Positions 43,137 through 53,110 of a DNA stretch of 64,000 nucleotides are shown here, piece by piece (the first letter of the stretch is position 1; each line of letters starts with the position of its first letter). Where the stretch lies: NCBI RefSeq assembly GCF_905171765.1, contig NC_053390.1, forward strand, positions 302,229,122 through 302,293,121, read 5' to 3'. The position numbers were made by a program, and so were the translations under genes. This stretch comes from Bufo bufo. Its lineage: Eukaryota; Chordata; Amphibia; Anura; Bufonidae. The notes under the pieces were generated by a model. The model had not been told where the DNA came from. It did not search any database and worked only from the letters and a program-made list of their open reading frames with translations.

Positions 43137-43213
43137 CAAGCTACCATGGGAGTCCAGCCCCCACCGTGGGGCCCTCCCATCCTCGTCCTCTGATAAACCC
43201 ACCGACTCCAAGG
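43137..43213 (-). repeat. Ngaro split repeat B2
   Basis: ACCATGGGAGTCCAGCCCCC...GGACCTCCCACCGCCAC nearly matches 43906-43998. Confidence 0.9.
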
Positions 43214-43402
43214 ACCTCCCACCGCCACCCTAAGCCGCCGTGACAAGAGCCTCCCCTTTTCATCCTTCTACTTTTTTTTTTTTTTTTAAATGGAACCCTC
43301 ATCATGCGCAGACCAAACACAACCCAAAAACCCCCACTGACAACTATTTCCCAAAGGCCCCGGCCCCCTTCCCCTCCCAAAACACAGGGGTGGGTGGGCG
43401 GG

Positions 43403-43592
43403 GGTCAGTACACATCAAAATGGCCCCTCTCTCCTGCCTCGCTCCCCCTTTTAACCCCTCTGGCTCCCCCCTACTAAATCCAACCCACCAATCCCTAACT
43501 ATCCACAGGGAGGGGTCTCCTTAAACCACCCCCTGTCATGCTCGCCTCCCCCTATGCTGCGCCCTAAGTCCGGCTCCTTCTTGACAGGGTAC
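43403..43592 (-). repeat. Ngaro split repeat A2
   Basis: GTCAGTACACATCAAAAT...GTCCGGCTCCTTCT matches 48797-48978 with few differences. Confidence 0.9.
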
Positions 43593-43905
43593 TGGTTATT
43601 CCCACTCGACCCCCTTTTTCCTCAGGCTGCCCTCCACACACCATCCCGCCTCTACTTCCCTTCCAACCTTCTTCCCTTCAAATAAAAACACCGACACCTG
43701 GATGGAATAAATTGGCCACAGCAGCCTTTTATTAAACAAACATACATATAAAATTAACCCCACATTAACCTAACCCAGGGGGAGGTCCTTGAAGCCCGAA
43801 AACCTTGGAAACCATGCCGGGGTGGCCGACCTTACCTCCAGCCGTTGCACCTTAGCTCGGAAGCACCACGGTTGACACACCCCAACAATCCCGCCACAGC
43901 CGCCA

Positions 43906-43998
43906 AGCAACCATGGGAGTCCAGCCCCCACCGTGGGGGCCTCCCATCCTCGTCCTCTGATAAACCCACCGACTCCAAGGACCTCCCACCGCCACTGA
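43906..43998 (-). repeat. Ngaro split repeat B1
   Basis: Partner of B2 (43137-43213). It overlaps the region just 3' of the hydrolase ORF. Confidence 0.9.
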
Positions 43999-44015
43999 AG
44001 CCTAGACTTGACCTC

Positions 44016-44611
44016 TTAAGCCTTGGCGTCCCTCCACACCCGCACTGCAACCTCCAAGCCTTCCTGTAAAGCCAAACACCACATATCTATACCTAGCGCA
44101 TTCAGGTGAACCCCATCACTGCGCCAATAACCGCCAACACCCTTCTCCAGCTCCCGGTGCCTGACCGCCAACGCCCCATTCCGGGCCATAAACCTACCTA
44201 TTGCCCTATTTGCCTTCACTCGCGCCTTGTTCACACCCTTCACTGAGCGAGCCCCCCTCCAAGCCATCCGCGGCACCATGTCCGACCAGACCGTCACCAT
44301 GCCCGGGTAGAGGGACCACAATCTGAGCAGATCAAATTTAACATCCCTCACCAACTCCCGTGAAGGACGCGCACACAGATCATTGCCCCCCACGTGCAAT
44401 ACAAGTACGTCCGGAGCCCTATCCTGCTTCACAAACTGGTGAAATTCCGGCAACATTCCCTTCCACATCATGCCCCGCCTGCCAATCCACCTTACCACTG
44501 CCACTTCCCGCGCAAAACCGAGCTGCTGACCGTCAGGCCGAACTGCCGCCCGGAGTGCTCCCCAGAAAACGTAGGAGTGCCCTAGCACCCAAACCAACGC
44601 CGGACCGGAAC
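44016..44611 (-). CDS. SGNH hydrolase of the Ngaro element
   Basis: A GDSL/SGNH-type esterase domain. Block I reads VLGHSYVF (nucleophile Ser in GHS), block III is HVGGNDLC (Gly and Asn), and block V is DGVHLNALG (catalytic Asp/His). About 200 residues. The open frame extends upstream to 44642 but has no ATG near its start. The upstream sequence reads as a 3' splice site (TTTTTGTTTCATTGCAG at 44612), so expression probably needs splicing from the recombinase region. Hydrolase ORFs are known in some Ngaro-like elements; their role is unknown. The frame is intact. Confidence 0.85.
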
Positions 44612-44683
44612 CTGCAATGAAACAAAAACATAACAGAACCAAAATCGATCAGCCAACTCCCCCACATCTTATACAAAACTTAC
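44612..44683 (-). other. Putative 72-nt intron before the hydrolase
   Basis: On the minus strand a consensus donor GTAAGT begins at 44683, 12 nt after the recombinase stop codon. A polypyrimidine tract and CAG end at 44612. The hydrolase frame is open directly after it. Splicing is inferred from consensus only. Confidence 0.5.
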
Positions 44684-44694
44684 TTCACGACAGG

Positions 44695-45672
44695 TCACCA
44701 CCCCCCAAGCCCATCCAGGCGCACATAAGACCTAAACCGCACTGATTCCCATCTCCCGATCTTCTTGATGACCTCCTCCCCTAAACCCCATCTGGCAGCC
44801 TCCGTTGCCGCACCTATACGAAAGGAATGACTAGCATATCCCGCATCACCCAAACCCAACTGAACCAAGCACCGTCTGAACACTGCTGTGAACTGGAACC
44901 TTGACAGAAAAGAACCGTCAGCATGCACCAACAGGGGGGTAACCACCCTGCCCCATTCACAACCGTAATCCCGCAAGCAGCGCACAGGACACATCTCACA
45001 ATCCGGAAGACTAAACAACACCACCCGCCTGCCTCTACCCTCCATATCGGTCTTGGACCGCCGCAAAACTAACTCCATCCGATCTGGAAAAACATCCACA
45101 TCGTCACGCAACAGGCCCCCCAACCTATCCGTCGCCGGGCAGACAAGTTCCCCCAATCTCAATGCACCGAAAAACGCCAGCGAAAACGCCAAGCGGAACA
45201 AACGAACCTCCCCCAGCGATGTGCACACATCCGCCAACGTCCTACCTAACCACAACAACATCAAAAACGACACCGGGCGACGATAATCCTTCCCCGTACC
45301 GCCCCTACGCCACCCCTTTAACGCCCTCCTCACTAAAAAAGCCTTTGTAACGTCGACCATGCCCCGTAAACGAAGCCCAAAAGCCACTCCCGCGATCCAA
45401 CTATTCATCTTGGTGACAGACCATCCATCCTCCCTACAGTGCCCAATAAACAACAAGAGGGGAATCTCAAGATCCTCCCCCTCCCCCAAACCCAACCTCA
45501 CCTTCCACTCTTCCCACCCCCGCCAAGCTCCAGCATACTTATCCCACGTCTCAGGCGCCAAGGATGACCGAATCAAGCCCATCACTGCGGTTCCAGGGTT
45601 TCCCAAATCCCCGCCGGACACTCCAGGCCCACCTCCGCTGCACCAGGAGCCAACTGGCGGAAACGGTCCCAC
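44695..45672 (-). CDS. Tyrosine recombinase of the Ngaro element
   Basis: A 325-codon open frame. It has an N-terminal core-binding-like region (WDKYAGAWRGWEEW), then a catalytic domain with the first Arg in GALRLGEL, the HSFR box (ASHSFRIGAAT), and the nucleophile Tyr in VRFRSYVRL near the C-terminus. This is the R...HxxR...Y signature of tyrosine recombinases. It integrates a circular cDNA and replaces the DDE integrase of LTR elements. The first in-frame ATG gives a long Gly-rich lead, so the real start may be further in. It ends 84 nt before the hydrolase exon. No internal break is seen. Confidence 0.92.
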   Translation of the reverse strand: MGPFPPVGSWCSGGGPGVSGGDLGNPGTAVMGLIRSSLAPETWDKYAGAWRGWEEWKVRLGLGEGEDLEIPLLLFIGHCREDGWSVTKMNSWIAGVAFGLRLRGMVDVTKAFLVRRALKGWRRGGTGKDYRRPVSFLMLLWLGRTLADVCTSLGEVRLFRLAFSLAFFGALRLGELVCPATDRLGGLLRDDVDVFPDRMELVLRRSKTDMEGRGRRVVLFSLPDCEMCPVRCLRDYGCEWGRVVTPLLVHADGSFLSRFQFTAVFRRCLVQLGLGDAGYASHSFRIGAATEAARWGLGEEVIKKIGRWESVRFRSYVRLDGLGGW

Positions 45673-46168
45673 TGCGAACGAGAGAGGGCGTCAGCAATAC
45701 AGTTATCCACACCGGGCACATGAACCGCCACAACCCACGCATTAAGTAGCAGGCATTCCAGCACCAGCCTCTGTAGAAGCTGCACAACCAATGGTAAAGA
45801 AGCTGACAAACTGTTAATTGCTTGCACGACCCCCAAATTGTCGCAGTGGAACCGAACCGTCCTGTTACGAAACAGGTCCCCCCACAACAACACCGCGACC
45901 ACAATCGGAAACAGCTCCAATAATGCTTGGTTGCACACCCATCCCTTACTGACCCAACTGTCTGGCCACTTACCCGCGCACCACTGGCCCCCCAAATAGA
46001 CCCCGTACCCACAACCCCCGGCCGCATCCGAAAACAATTCAAAATCAAACGAGCTAACCTCCTCCATGAACAAGGAACGTCCATTATACTGCTCCAAAAA
46101 CATACCCCAAACCCCCAGATCAGCCTTCAACTCCCGACCCAACCTAACAAAATGATGAGGAGCCCGAA
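45582..46168 (-). pseudogene. Ngaro RNase H domain
   Basis: RNase H follows the RT and ends just before or overlapping the recombinase ORF. Visible blocks are FELFSDAAGGCGYG (first Asp), LLELFPIVVAV (Glu region), VRFHCDNLGVVQAIN (Asp) and DNCIADALSR (last Asp), all in DIRS/Ngaro style. It is out of frame with the RT because of a 13-C homopolymer at 46169-46181, so it cannot be made as a fusion without frameshifting. Confidence 0.85.
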
Positions 46169-47812
46169 CCCCCCCCCCCCCGTGGCACCCGCCAGCCTCC
46201 TACAGGAAATCCTCCCCATAGGCATTACCCGGCATGCAAAATTAAGCTTCCCCAGAAGAGACTGCAAATCCTTCAATTTGATTTTTGACAATCTCCCTGC
46301 CCTCGCCACTTCCTGTCTAAGGTCCTCCACCTTGTCCAATGGCAGTCTGCACTCCATCCTCCCAGAATCGATTACTATCCCTAAGAAGCTCAATTCCGTA
46401 GCCGGACCCACAGTTTTTTCCCCCGCCAACGGAACCCCAAACGCCTCAAACAATGCAAACAACGTGTTCAACAAAACTGAACACACCCGGGACTGGGCCG
46501 GACCCACACAAAGGAAACGTCCAGATAATGGATGAAAAAAAAAAGAACTAAACGCCTCGAAGTATGCGCACGATAAGGAGCACCCCATCGGTAAACAACG
46601 ATCCACGAAAAAAAAAACATTCCAAAAACACCCCAACAGATGCAGGCTATCAGGATGTACAGGCAAAAGCCTAAATGCCGCCTCAATGTCGGTCTTCGCC
46701 ATCAGCGCTCCCCGCCCACACCTCTTCACCAATGCCACTGCCGCTTCAAACGACGTATAGACCACGGAACACATCGCCGGGTCGATACCATCATTGACCG
46801 ACGTTCCCTTAGGGAAGGACAAATGGTGAATCAGCCGGAATTTATTAACCTCCTTCTTTGGAACCACCCCCAAGGGCGACAAACGCAACGCCGCTAAAGG
46901 TGGCTCCAAAAAAGGGCCCGCCATCCTGCCTAACCTAACTTCTTTTTCCAATTTTTCCGTGACTACCCCCGGGTGCTCCATAGCCGACCGCAAGTTCTTC
47001 CTAACCAAAACAGCGTCAGACGGAACAAACGGAATCCGAAAACGCGACGCAAACCCATCTTTCAACAACTCCGCCGCTCCCCTATCCGGATACCTGTCGA
47101 GGTACGGAACCATCTTTGCTAGCCGCACCGGCGTCTCCCCCTTTTCCAGAGTTATCCCCTCCCCTTTGCTTCCCCCCTTTAAACATCTCGCCGCTCCATG
47201 AGCCCCCCCGCAAGTTGAGCACTCGTGCTTAAACTTGCACTTTGCCCCGAACTTGCATCCTCCCTCATTAAACAGGAAGCACAGCCCCTTTGCAGATGCT
47301 GTCGCAAAACCTGACTGGCCTCCTCCCCCCACCTCCCCCCGAAAGGACTGTCCCCCTCTAACCGGCGCCGTAACTTTTAACCACAACGCAATATCTTTGT
47401 GGTCCCACCGGATCCCTTGCCGCACCGCCTTGCGCTGCCGGAACTGCTCATCGTAGCGCAGCCAAGCCAGCATCAAGCCATACACCCGATGGGCCTCCCC
47501 TATCGCGTCCAAGTAACAAAAAAGAGCGGAACAACATTCCGGCTCTTTCTCCCCTATAACACTGGCCAGGATCGCAAACGCCTGCAACCAGTTTGCAAAC
47601 GTGCGCGGTATTAACCAATGTCTCCGCTTTTCCTCCTCCTCTCTTTTCCCCTCATCCTTCCTTACCCTATCAAGATTAAACTTCTCAAGAGGGAGCAGGG
47701 AAAAAATATCCACATACTCCCCCTTCCAAATCCGATCCCTCACCTCCTGTTTTAGATGGGCCCCCAGCGGCCCCTCAAAAGCAAACATAAACCTCACCTT
47801 TAGCCCGGTCAT
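46169..47812 (-). pseudogene. Ngaro Gag-like/zinc-finger/RT ORF, catalytic motif destroyed
   Basis: The ATG at 47812 starts a Gag-like region (ANWLQAFAILASVI, LMLAWLRYDEQFR), then a CCCH finger (CFLFNEGGCKFGAKCKFKHEC-type, residues 178-198) and a second Cys/His cluster. RT follows with FRLIHHLSFPKGTSVNDGI, a motif A near TDIEAAFRLLPVHP, and motif B LPMGCSLSCAYFEAF. At motif C the main frame reads HPLSGRF. The expected HYLD appears in the next frame between a poly-A run (46535-46544, plus strand) and a 1-base loss near 46519. Two compensating shifts therefore keep the ORF open but remove the catalytic aspartates. Confidence 0.88.
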
Positions 47813-47994
47813 CTAACCGCGACTCCCCCACTCCGCCGGCCTGAGTCTGCACTGACACGATGGAAGCCCGCACGTCCGATACCGTACCCCCTCCGCTCTG
47901 TACCCCACTGGGACCCCCCAACGCCCCCCAAACCGGCAGCGGTGACAGGCCCCCGGCCCCCCAGCTAGCCACCAGCAGGCCCCCGGCCCCCCAG

Positions 47995-48780
47995 CTAGCC
48001 GCCAAACCCCCCCAACAACTGCCCTAAACCTCTGCTCAAATCAAGGTGGGCCCCCCCACCCCCAGCCCCAGCCCCTGCCAAACTAGCCCCCAACTGTACT
48101 AATGGTCCCCAAGGTGTCTCACCTGGCTGCGTGAGTGCTGTGACCCCACCAGCCGCAGGTCCTGCATCCAGACGAGCTGATCTCTGCGCCGATCCTCCAG
48201 GGGCATCTTCCTCCAGGCGTCGCACCCCTCCATTAGCCGAGGATCCACTGCTGCTGGCAATTTCTTCAAGGAGGGCCGGCCCCTCCCCCTCTGCTCTGCT
48301 GGAAGTCACCTCCGGGAGCCTGCTGCCTCCTGCCTCGTGGCCTGCAGCAGCTCCGCTATGCTCTCCACCGCTCCCACGCTGAGAGGCCCCAGTCCCCGCT
48401 CCATGGACTGGGCCTGCCGTACCGGGTCCCGCCTCCACACGCCGACCGTCACGCCGGACAGGCCTGGCACAGCCTGCAGCAGAGCTCCGCCGCTGAGCAG
48501 GATTCCTCCCACGCCTGGGCGTCCGGGAAGGCACAGGTACCGACGGCCCCAGGCGTGAAGGGTCCCTTGAGGGGCTCCTTTTTCGGCGCTGAGCCCTAGG
48601 GGGCGCCATCTCGGGACTAAGGCGCGCCGGCGGTACGGACCGCCGTGGCCGGGACGTCTGAGGCAGAGACACAGCGGGAGCCTCTGCCACCCCCTGCAGC
48701 AGCTCCTGGACCCGACCTTGCAGCCAGTCCTCACCCTTCTCGGTCGTCGCTGCTCGAAGCTGAGCGATGATAACCTCCAT
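47995..48780 (-). CDS. Ngaro ORF1 (Gag-like)
   Basis: A 261-codon frame with its ATG at 48780, immediately inside repeat A1. It begins with a short helical stretch (MEVIIAQLRAAT...DWLQGRVQELLQGV) and continues with Arg/Ser/Pro- and Gly-rich low-complexity sequence. There is no zinc finger of its own. Its position as first ORF after the left repeat fits the Gag-like ORF1 of Ngaro elements. Beyond that I cannot assign a function. A 34-bp direct repeat lies just downstream (47955-48001). Confidence 0.65.
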   Translation of the reverse strand: MEVIIAQLRAATTEKGEDWLQGRVQELLQGVAEAPAVSLPQTSRPRRSVPPARLSPEMAPPRAQRRKRSPSRDPSRLGPSVPVPSRTPRRGRNPAQRRSSAAGCARPVRRDGRRVEAGPGTAGPVHGAGTGASQRGSGGEHSGAAAGHEAGGSRLPEVTSSRAEGEGPALLEEIASSSGSSANGGVRRLEEDAPGGSAQRSARLDAGPAAGGVTALTQPGETPWGPLVQLGASLAGAGAGGGGAHLDLSRGLGQLLGGFGG

Positions 48781-48796
48781 GATGCGTCCGGATGGC

Positions 48797-48978
48797 AGTC
48801 AGTACACATCAAAATTTCCCCTCTCTCCTGCCTCGCTCCCCCTTTTAACCCCTCTGGCTCCCCCCTACTAAATCCAACCCACCAATCCCTAACTATCCAC
48901 AGGGAGAGGTCTCCTTAAACCACCCCTTGTCATGCTCGCCGCCCCCTATGCTGCGCCCTAAGTCCGGCTCCTTCTGAA
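48797..48978 (-). repeat. Ngaro split repeat A1
   Basis: Matches A2 (43403-43592) from GTCAGTACACATCAAAAT to GTCCGGCTCCTTCT. The leader of the element starts here. Confidence 0.9.
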
Positions 48979-49159
48979 CAGTGAGAGTTACCCATTTGAA
49001 CTATGCCGTAAGGTGGACCACTCTGGTCCATCACCGCTGGACTGTTACATTATTAAAAATTGGCAAGATGCAAGGCTGTAACTCTCATGGAAATCACGTT
49101 CAGCTATATGATAGAGTCTGATCATGATGAAGTATTGATTTGTCATAAAACATTTTCAG

Positions 49160-49244
49160 CTGATTAACAAATCAATAACTAATTCAGCAGGGAAAATGTA
49201 TTACTGGAGCCACTGATAAGCTGCATACTGTGTGCTGTGAGTGA
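49160..49244 (+). pseudogene. TRAV: TCR V segment 3, decayed 3' remnant
   Basis: Traces of framework 3 (TTTTCAGCTGATT, compare FSAD in V1) and the end ...CTGTGTGCTGTGAGTGAC (CAVSD) precede a full RSS. Stops and frameshifts fill the rest, and the first exon and framework 1-2 are not recognisable. Same orientation as V1 and V2. Confidence 0.8.
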
Positions 49245-49283
49245 CACAGTGACTCCAGCTCTCAGCTCACCTGTCACATATCT
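49245..49283 (+). other. V3 recombination signal (23-RSS), intact on a dead V
   Basis: Perfect heptamer CACAGTG, 23-bp spacer, nonamer position CACATATCT. The spacer end CTCACCTGTCACATA closely matches V2 (CTCACCCGTCACATA). Recombination at this site would make a non-functional join. Confidence 0.88.
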
Positions 49284-49724
49284 CCACCACTTCCTCCGTC
49301 ACATTTCCTCTCCCGTCTTAATTTAATAAAGAGAAATTAAACACAAACCTATGTCATTCGTTCTCACGTCTCTGGTTTGAAAGATGTGCTCCTCCTTTGT
49401 TGTAATGCTATTATTTTGTGCCTTGTATCTTACTTTTAATGCAGTAATAAATAAGGCTGGGGCTACATGGGGATCTAGAGCACGACTTTCTTTGCTGTGT
49501 AGCAGTGTAAGTTGTGAATGGGGAGAAATCCCAAGTATACAGCAAGGCCACGTGGGTGGATAAGGAAACTTTGTACTTTTATTCCTACAAATCAAACCTA
49601 GGAAACACCACAGAAACAACAGTATGGAAATATATGTATTTACAGTTCTGGGAGCCATGGGCGTCACTAGGTTAAAACATTTGGGGCCTGGGCCCCAGAT
49701 GTTTTGTCCCGGGCCCCGAATGTA

Positions 49725-51268
49725 CAGTCGTGGCCAAAAGTTTTGAGAATGACACAAATATTAGTTTTCACAAAGTTTGCTGCTAAACTGCTTTTAGATC
49801 TGTGTTTCAGTTGTTTCTGTGATGTAGTGAAATATAATTACACGCACTTCATGCGTTTCAAAGGCTTTTATCGACAATTACATTACATTTATGCAAAGAG
49901 TCAGTATTTTCAGTGTTGGCCCTTCTTTTTCAGGACCTCTGCAATTCGACTGGGCATGCTCTCAATCAACTTCTGGGCCAATTCCTGACTGATAGCAACC
50001 CATTCTTTCATAATCACTTCTTGGAGTTTGTCAGAATTAGGGGGTTTTTGTTTGTCCACCCGCCTCTTGAGGATTGACCAAGAGTTCTCAATGGGATTAA
50101 GATCTGGGGAGTTTCCAGGCCATCAACGTTTTGGTCCCCGAGCCACTTAGTTATCACTTTTGCCTTATGGCACGGTGCTCCATCGTGCTGGAAAATGCAT
50201 TGTTCTTCACCAAACTGTTGTTGGATTGTTGGAAGAAGTTGCTGTTGGAGGGTGTTTTGGTACCATTCTTTATTCATGGCTGTGTTTTTGGGCAAAATTG
50301 TGAGTGAGCCCACTCCCTTGGATGAGAAGCAACCCCACACATGAATGGTGTCAGGATGCTTTACTGTTGGCATGACACAGGACTGATGGTAGCGCTCACC
50401 TTTTCTTCTCCGGACAAGCCTTTTTCCAGATGCCCCAAACAATCGGAAAGAGGCTTTATCTGAGAATATGACTTTACCCCAGTCCTCAGTAGTCCATTCA
50501 CCATACTTTCTGCAGAAGATTAATCTGTCCCTGATGTTTTTTTTGGAGAGAAGTGGCTTCTTTGCTGCCCTTCTTGACACCAGGCCATCTTCCAAAAGTC
50601 TTTGCCTCACTGTGCGTGCAGATGCACTCACACCTGCCTGCTGCCATTCCTGAGCAAGCTCTGCACTGGTGGCACTCCAATCCCGCAGCTGAATCCTCTT
50701 TAGGAGACGATCCTGGCGCTTGCTGGACTTTCTTGGACACCCTGAAGCCTTCTTAACAAGAATTTAACCTCTTTCCTTGAAGTTCTTGATGATCCTATAA
50801 ATTGTTGATTGAGGTGCAATCTTAGTAGCCACAATATCCTTGCCTGTGAAGCCATTTTTATGCAACGCAATGATGGCTGCACGCATTTCTTTGCAGGTTA
50901 CCATGGTTAACAATGGAAGAACAATGATTTCAAGCATCACCCTCCTTTTAACATGTCAAGTCTGCCATTTTAACCCAATCAGCCTGACATAATGATCTCC
51001 AGCCTTGTGCTCGTCAACATTCTCACCTGAGTTAACAAGACGATTACTGAAATGATCTCAGCAGGTCCTTTAATGACAGCAATCAAATCCAGTGGAAAGT
51101 TTTTTTTGGGATTAAGTTAATTTTCATGGCAAAGAAGGACTATGCAATTCATCTGATCACTCTTCATAACATTCTGGAGTATATGCAAATTGCTATTATA
51201 AAAACTTAAGCAGCAATTTTTCCAATTTCCAATATTTATCTAATTCTCAAAACTTTTGGCCACGACTG
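49725..51268 (-). mobile_element. Tc1/mariner transposon, copy B (complete)
   Basis: CAGTCGTGGCCAAAAG...CTTTTGGCCACGACTG with TA at 49723-49724 and 51269-51270. It is 1544 bp, the same family as copy A at the window start but in the opposite orientation. Confidence 0.95.
49901..50904 (-). pseudogene. Tc1-like transposase, copy B
   Basis: Same protein family as copy A. Two breaks are visible: a nonsense change (TCA to TAA) near 50763-50765 in the N-terminal region, and a 13-bp deletion near 50121 between the second Asp (FQHDGAPCH) and the Glu (NPIENLW), which shifts the frame. At the codon that is a stop in copy A, this copy has Leu. The two copies therefore died independently. Confidence 0.92.
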
Positions 51269-51589
51269 TACTGCCTGCTAATGAAAAAAAAGCATGACTA
51301 CTAACCAGTGACACTGCAGGAGCGGAAGGACCTGTGATGACATCACAGTCAGGGGATCTGTGCTAGAGGCAGAGTTCAGTGGTGGAGAAGGACCTTTGAT
51401 GATGTCACCATCATGTGACAAGTGCAGGAGGGGCGGAGCTAAGCTGTGAAGAGGAGAATTATTGAAAAAGACCCTGACTGTGATGGCTTCTGTGACTGAG
51501 GAGAGGTAAGTGAAGGGATGGATACAGTGTGCGAGCCAGAGGAATGCTGGGAGTTGTAGTTCTGCTCTCTCACACCACCTCCCTACTTG

Positions 51590-53110
51590 GTTGAGAGACT
51601 GATGCTATTTACAAGGGACTATATATTGAAGGGGCTGAAGGGAGGGGAGTGATGTTATTTACATGGGACTGTATATTGAAGGGGCTGAAGGGAAGGGAGT
51701 GATATTATTTACATGGAACTGTATGTTGAAGGGACTGAAGGGCAGGGAGTGATGTTATTTACATGGGACTGTATCTTGGAGGAAAGTGATGTTATTTAGG
51801 TCATGTGACAGCAGTTTAAGTAGCGTCCATATATAACCAATTATAACCAATTGCAGTCTATGTGGCTGTTCACATGGCTGATGGTCTAGAAAATAGCGGA
51901 CAACAAAAAATAGGACATGAAATCAATGGGGCCATTTTTAACAGCCGTCTAGACAGGAACGTGCCCGTTTAACAGCTGATAAAAACAGGTACAGTGAGGA
52001 TAAATGATATTTCAGGAATTAAAATAATGTTAAAAATACTCACCTCATCCAAAGCACAGGGACACAGACTCCTCATTGGATGCAGACGGACCTGCGCTCC
52101 CATCGTGATGACATCGCACGGTCACATCAGGTCCTGCTGCATCAAGTGAGGAGTGAGTGTCCCCGTGCGTGAAAGTTGGATGAGGTATGTTTTTTTTTCT
52201 TTCAGTCAAAAAAAATAATGCTGTGGGCCATATTATTAATGCTGGCGGCCACTATGAGGGACATTATTAATAATGGGACCAATATTTGGGCATTATTTAC
52301 AATTGGGGACATTATGGGGGGTTGGGACAAGCCAATAAAATTCATCCATTTTTAAACAGCCAGATGGCGAGAAAATGGACGCACAAAGGGTTAGAAAATG
52401 GTTATGACAGTGCGTCTGCTTCTAAACGCCTATTTTTATTTTTATTTTATTCGTATGCATGTAGCCTTACATGGAACTGTATGATGGAGGCGGTTTGGGA
52501 GGGAGTGATGTTTCTTACATGGGACTGTGTGTTAGATGAGGCTGAAGGGAGGGAATGATGTTTTGTACATGGGAATGTATGTTGGAGGGGCTGAAGACAG
52601 GGGATTGATGTTATTTACATGGGACTGTATGTTGGAGGAGGCAGGAGAGATGGCGTGATGTTATTTACATGGGACTGTATGGTGGAGAGAGGGAAATTAT
52701 GTTATTGGGTCTGTATGTTGGAATGTCTGTGGTATTATAATTTCTGAGGGCACAACAGGGAGGATTATAACTATAGAGGACACTGCAGGGGGGCATTATA
52801 AATACAGAGGACATTATTGGGGTCCTGATTGCTACAGGGGGCTCTATAGGAGTGTTTATACATCGGGGCTGTAGAGAGCTTTATTACCACTGGGGGAACA
52901 ATAGGGGGGCCTTATTTCTACTGGGGGCTGTATTAATACTGGAGGGCTCTTCCACTAATGGAGGCACTCTTGGGGAGCATTATCACGATTGGGGGCAGTA
53001 TTACAAATGAGGGCATTCCAGAAGGGAGTTACTATTGGTGGGACTTGGAGGAGCACTATTACTATGGGGGAAACTATTATGGCAGTAATTTTTCTTCAGG
53101 GTAGTATTTG
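51590..53110. repeat. Degenerate tandem repeats inside the hAT element
   Basis: A unit of about 52 bp with GATGTTATTTACATGGGACTG recurs at 51600-51790 and 52470-52690. A 40-bp style unit (GGCATTATTACTACTGGGGG-like) follows at 52730-53110. No gene; frames here are artefacts. Confidence 0.8.

Larger units (their letters stand above)
43137..48978 (-). mobile_element. Ngaro-type tyrosine-recombinase retrotransposon
   Basis: On the minus strand, in order: repeat A1 (about 48978-48797), Gag-like ORF, zinc-finger/RT ORF, RNase H, tyrosine recombinase, SGNH hydrolase, then repeats B1 (43998-43906), A2 (43592-43403) and B2 (43213-43137). This A1-ORFs-B1-A2-B2 arrangement of split direct repeats is diagnostic for Ngaro-like elements, which integrate with a recombinase and make no TSD. 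The coding regions contain frameshifts. Confidence 0.9.
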
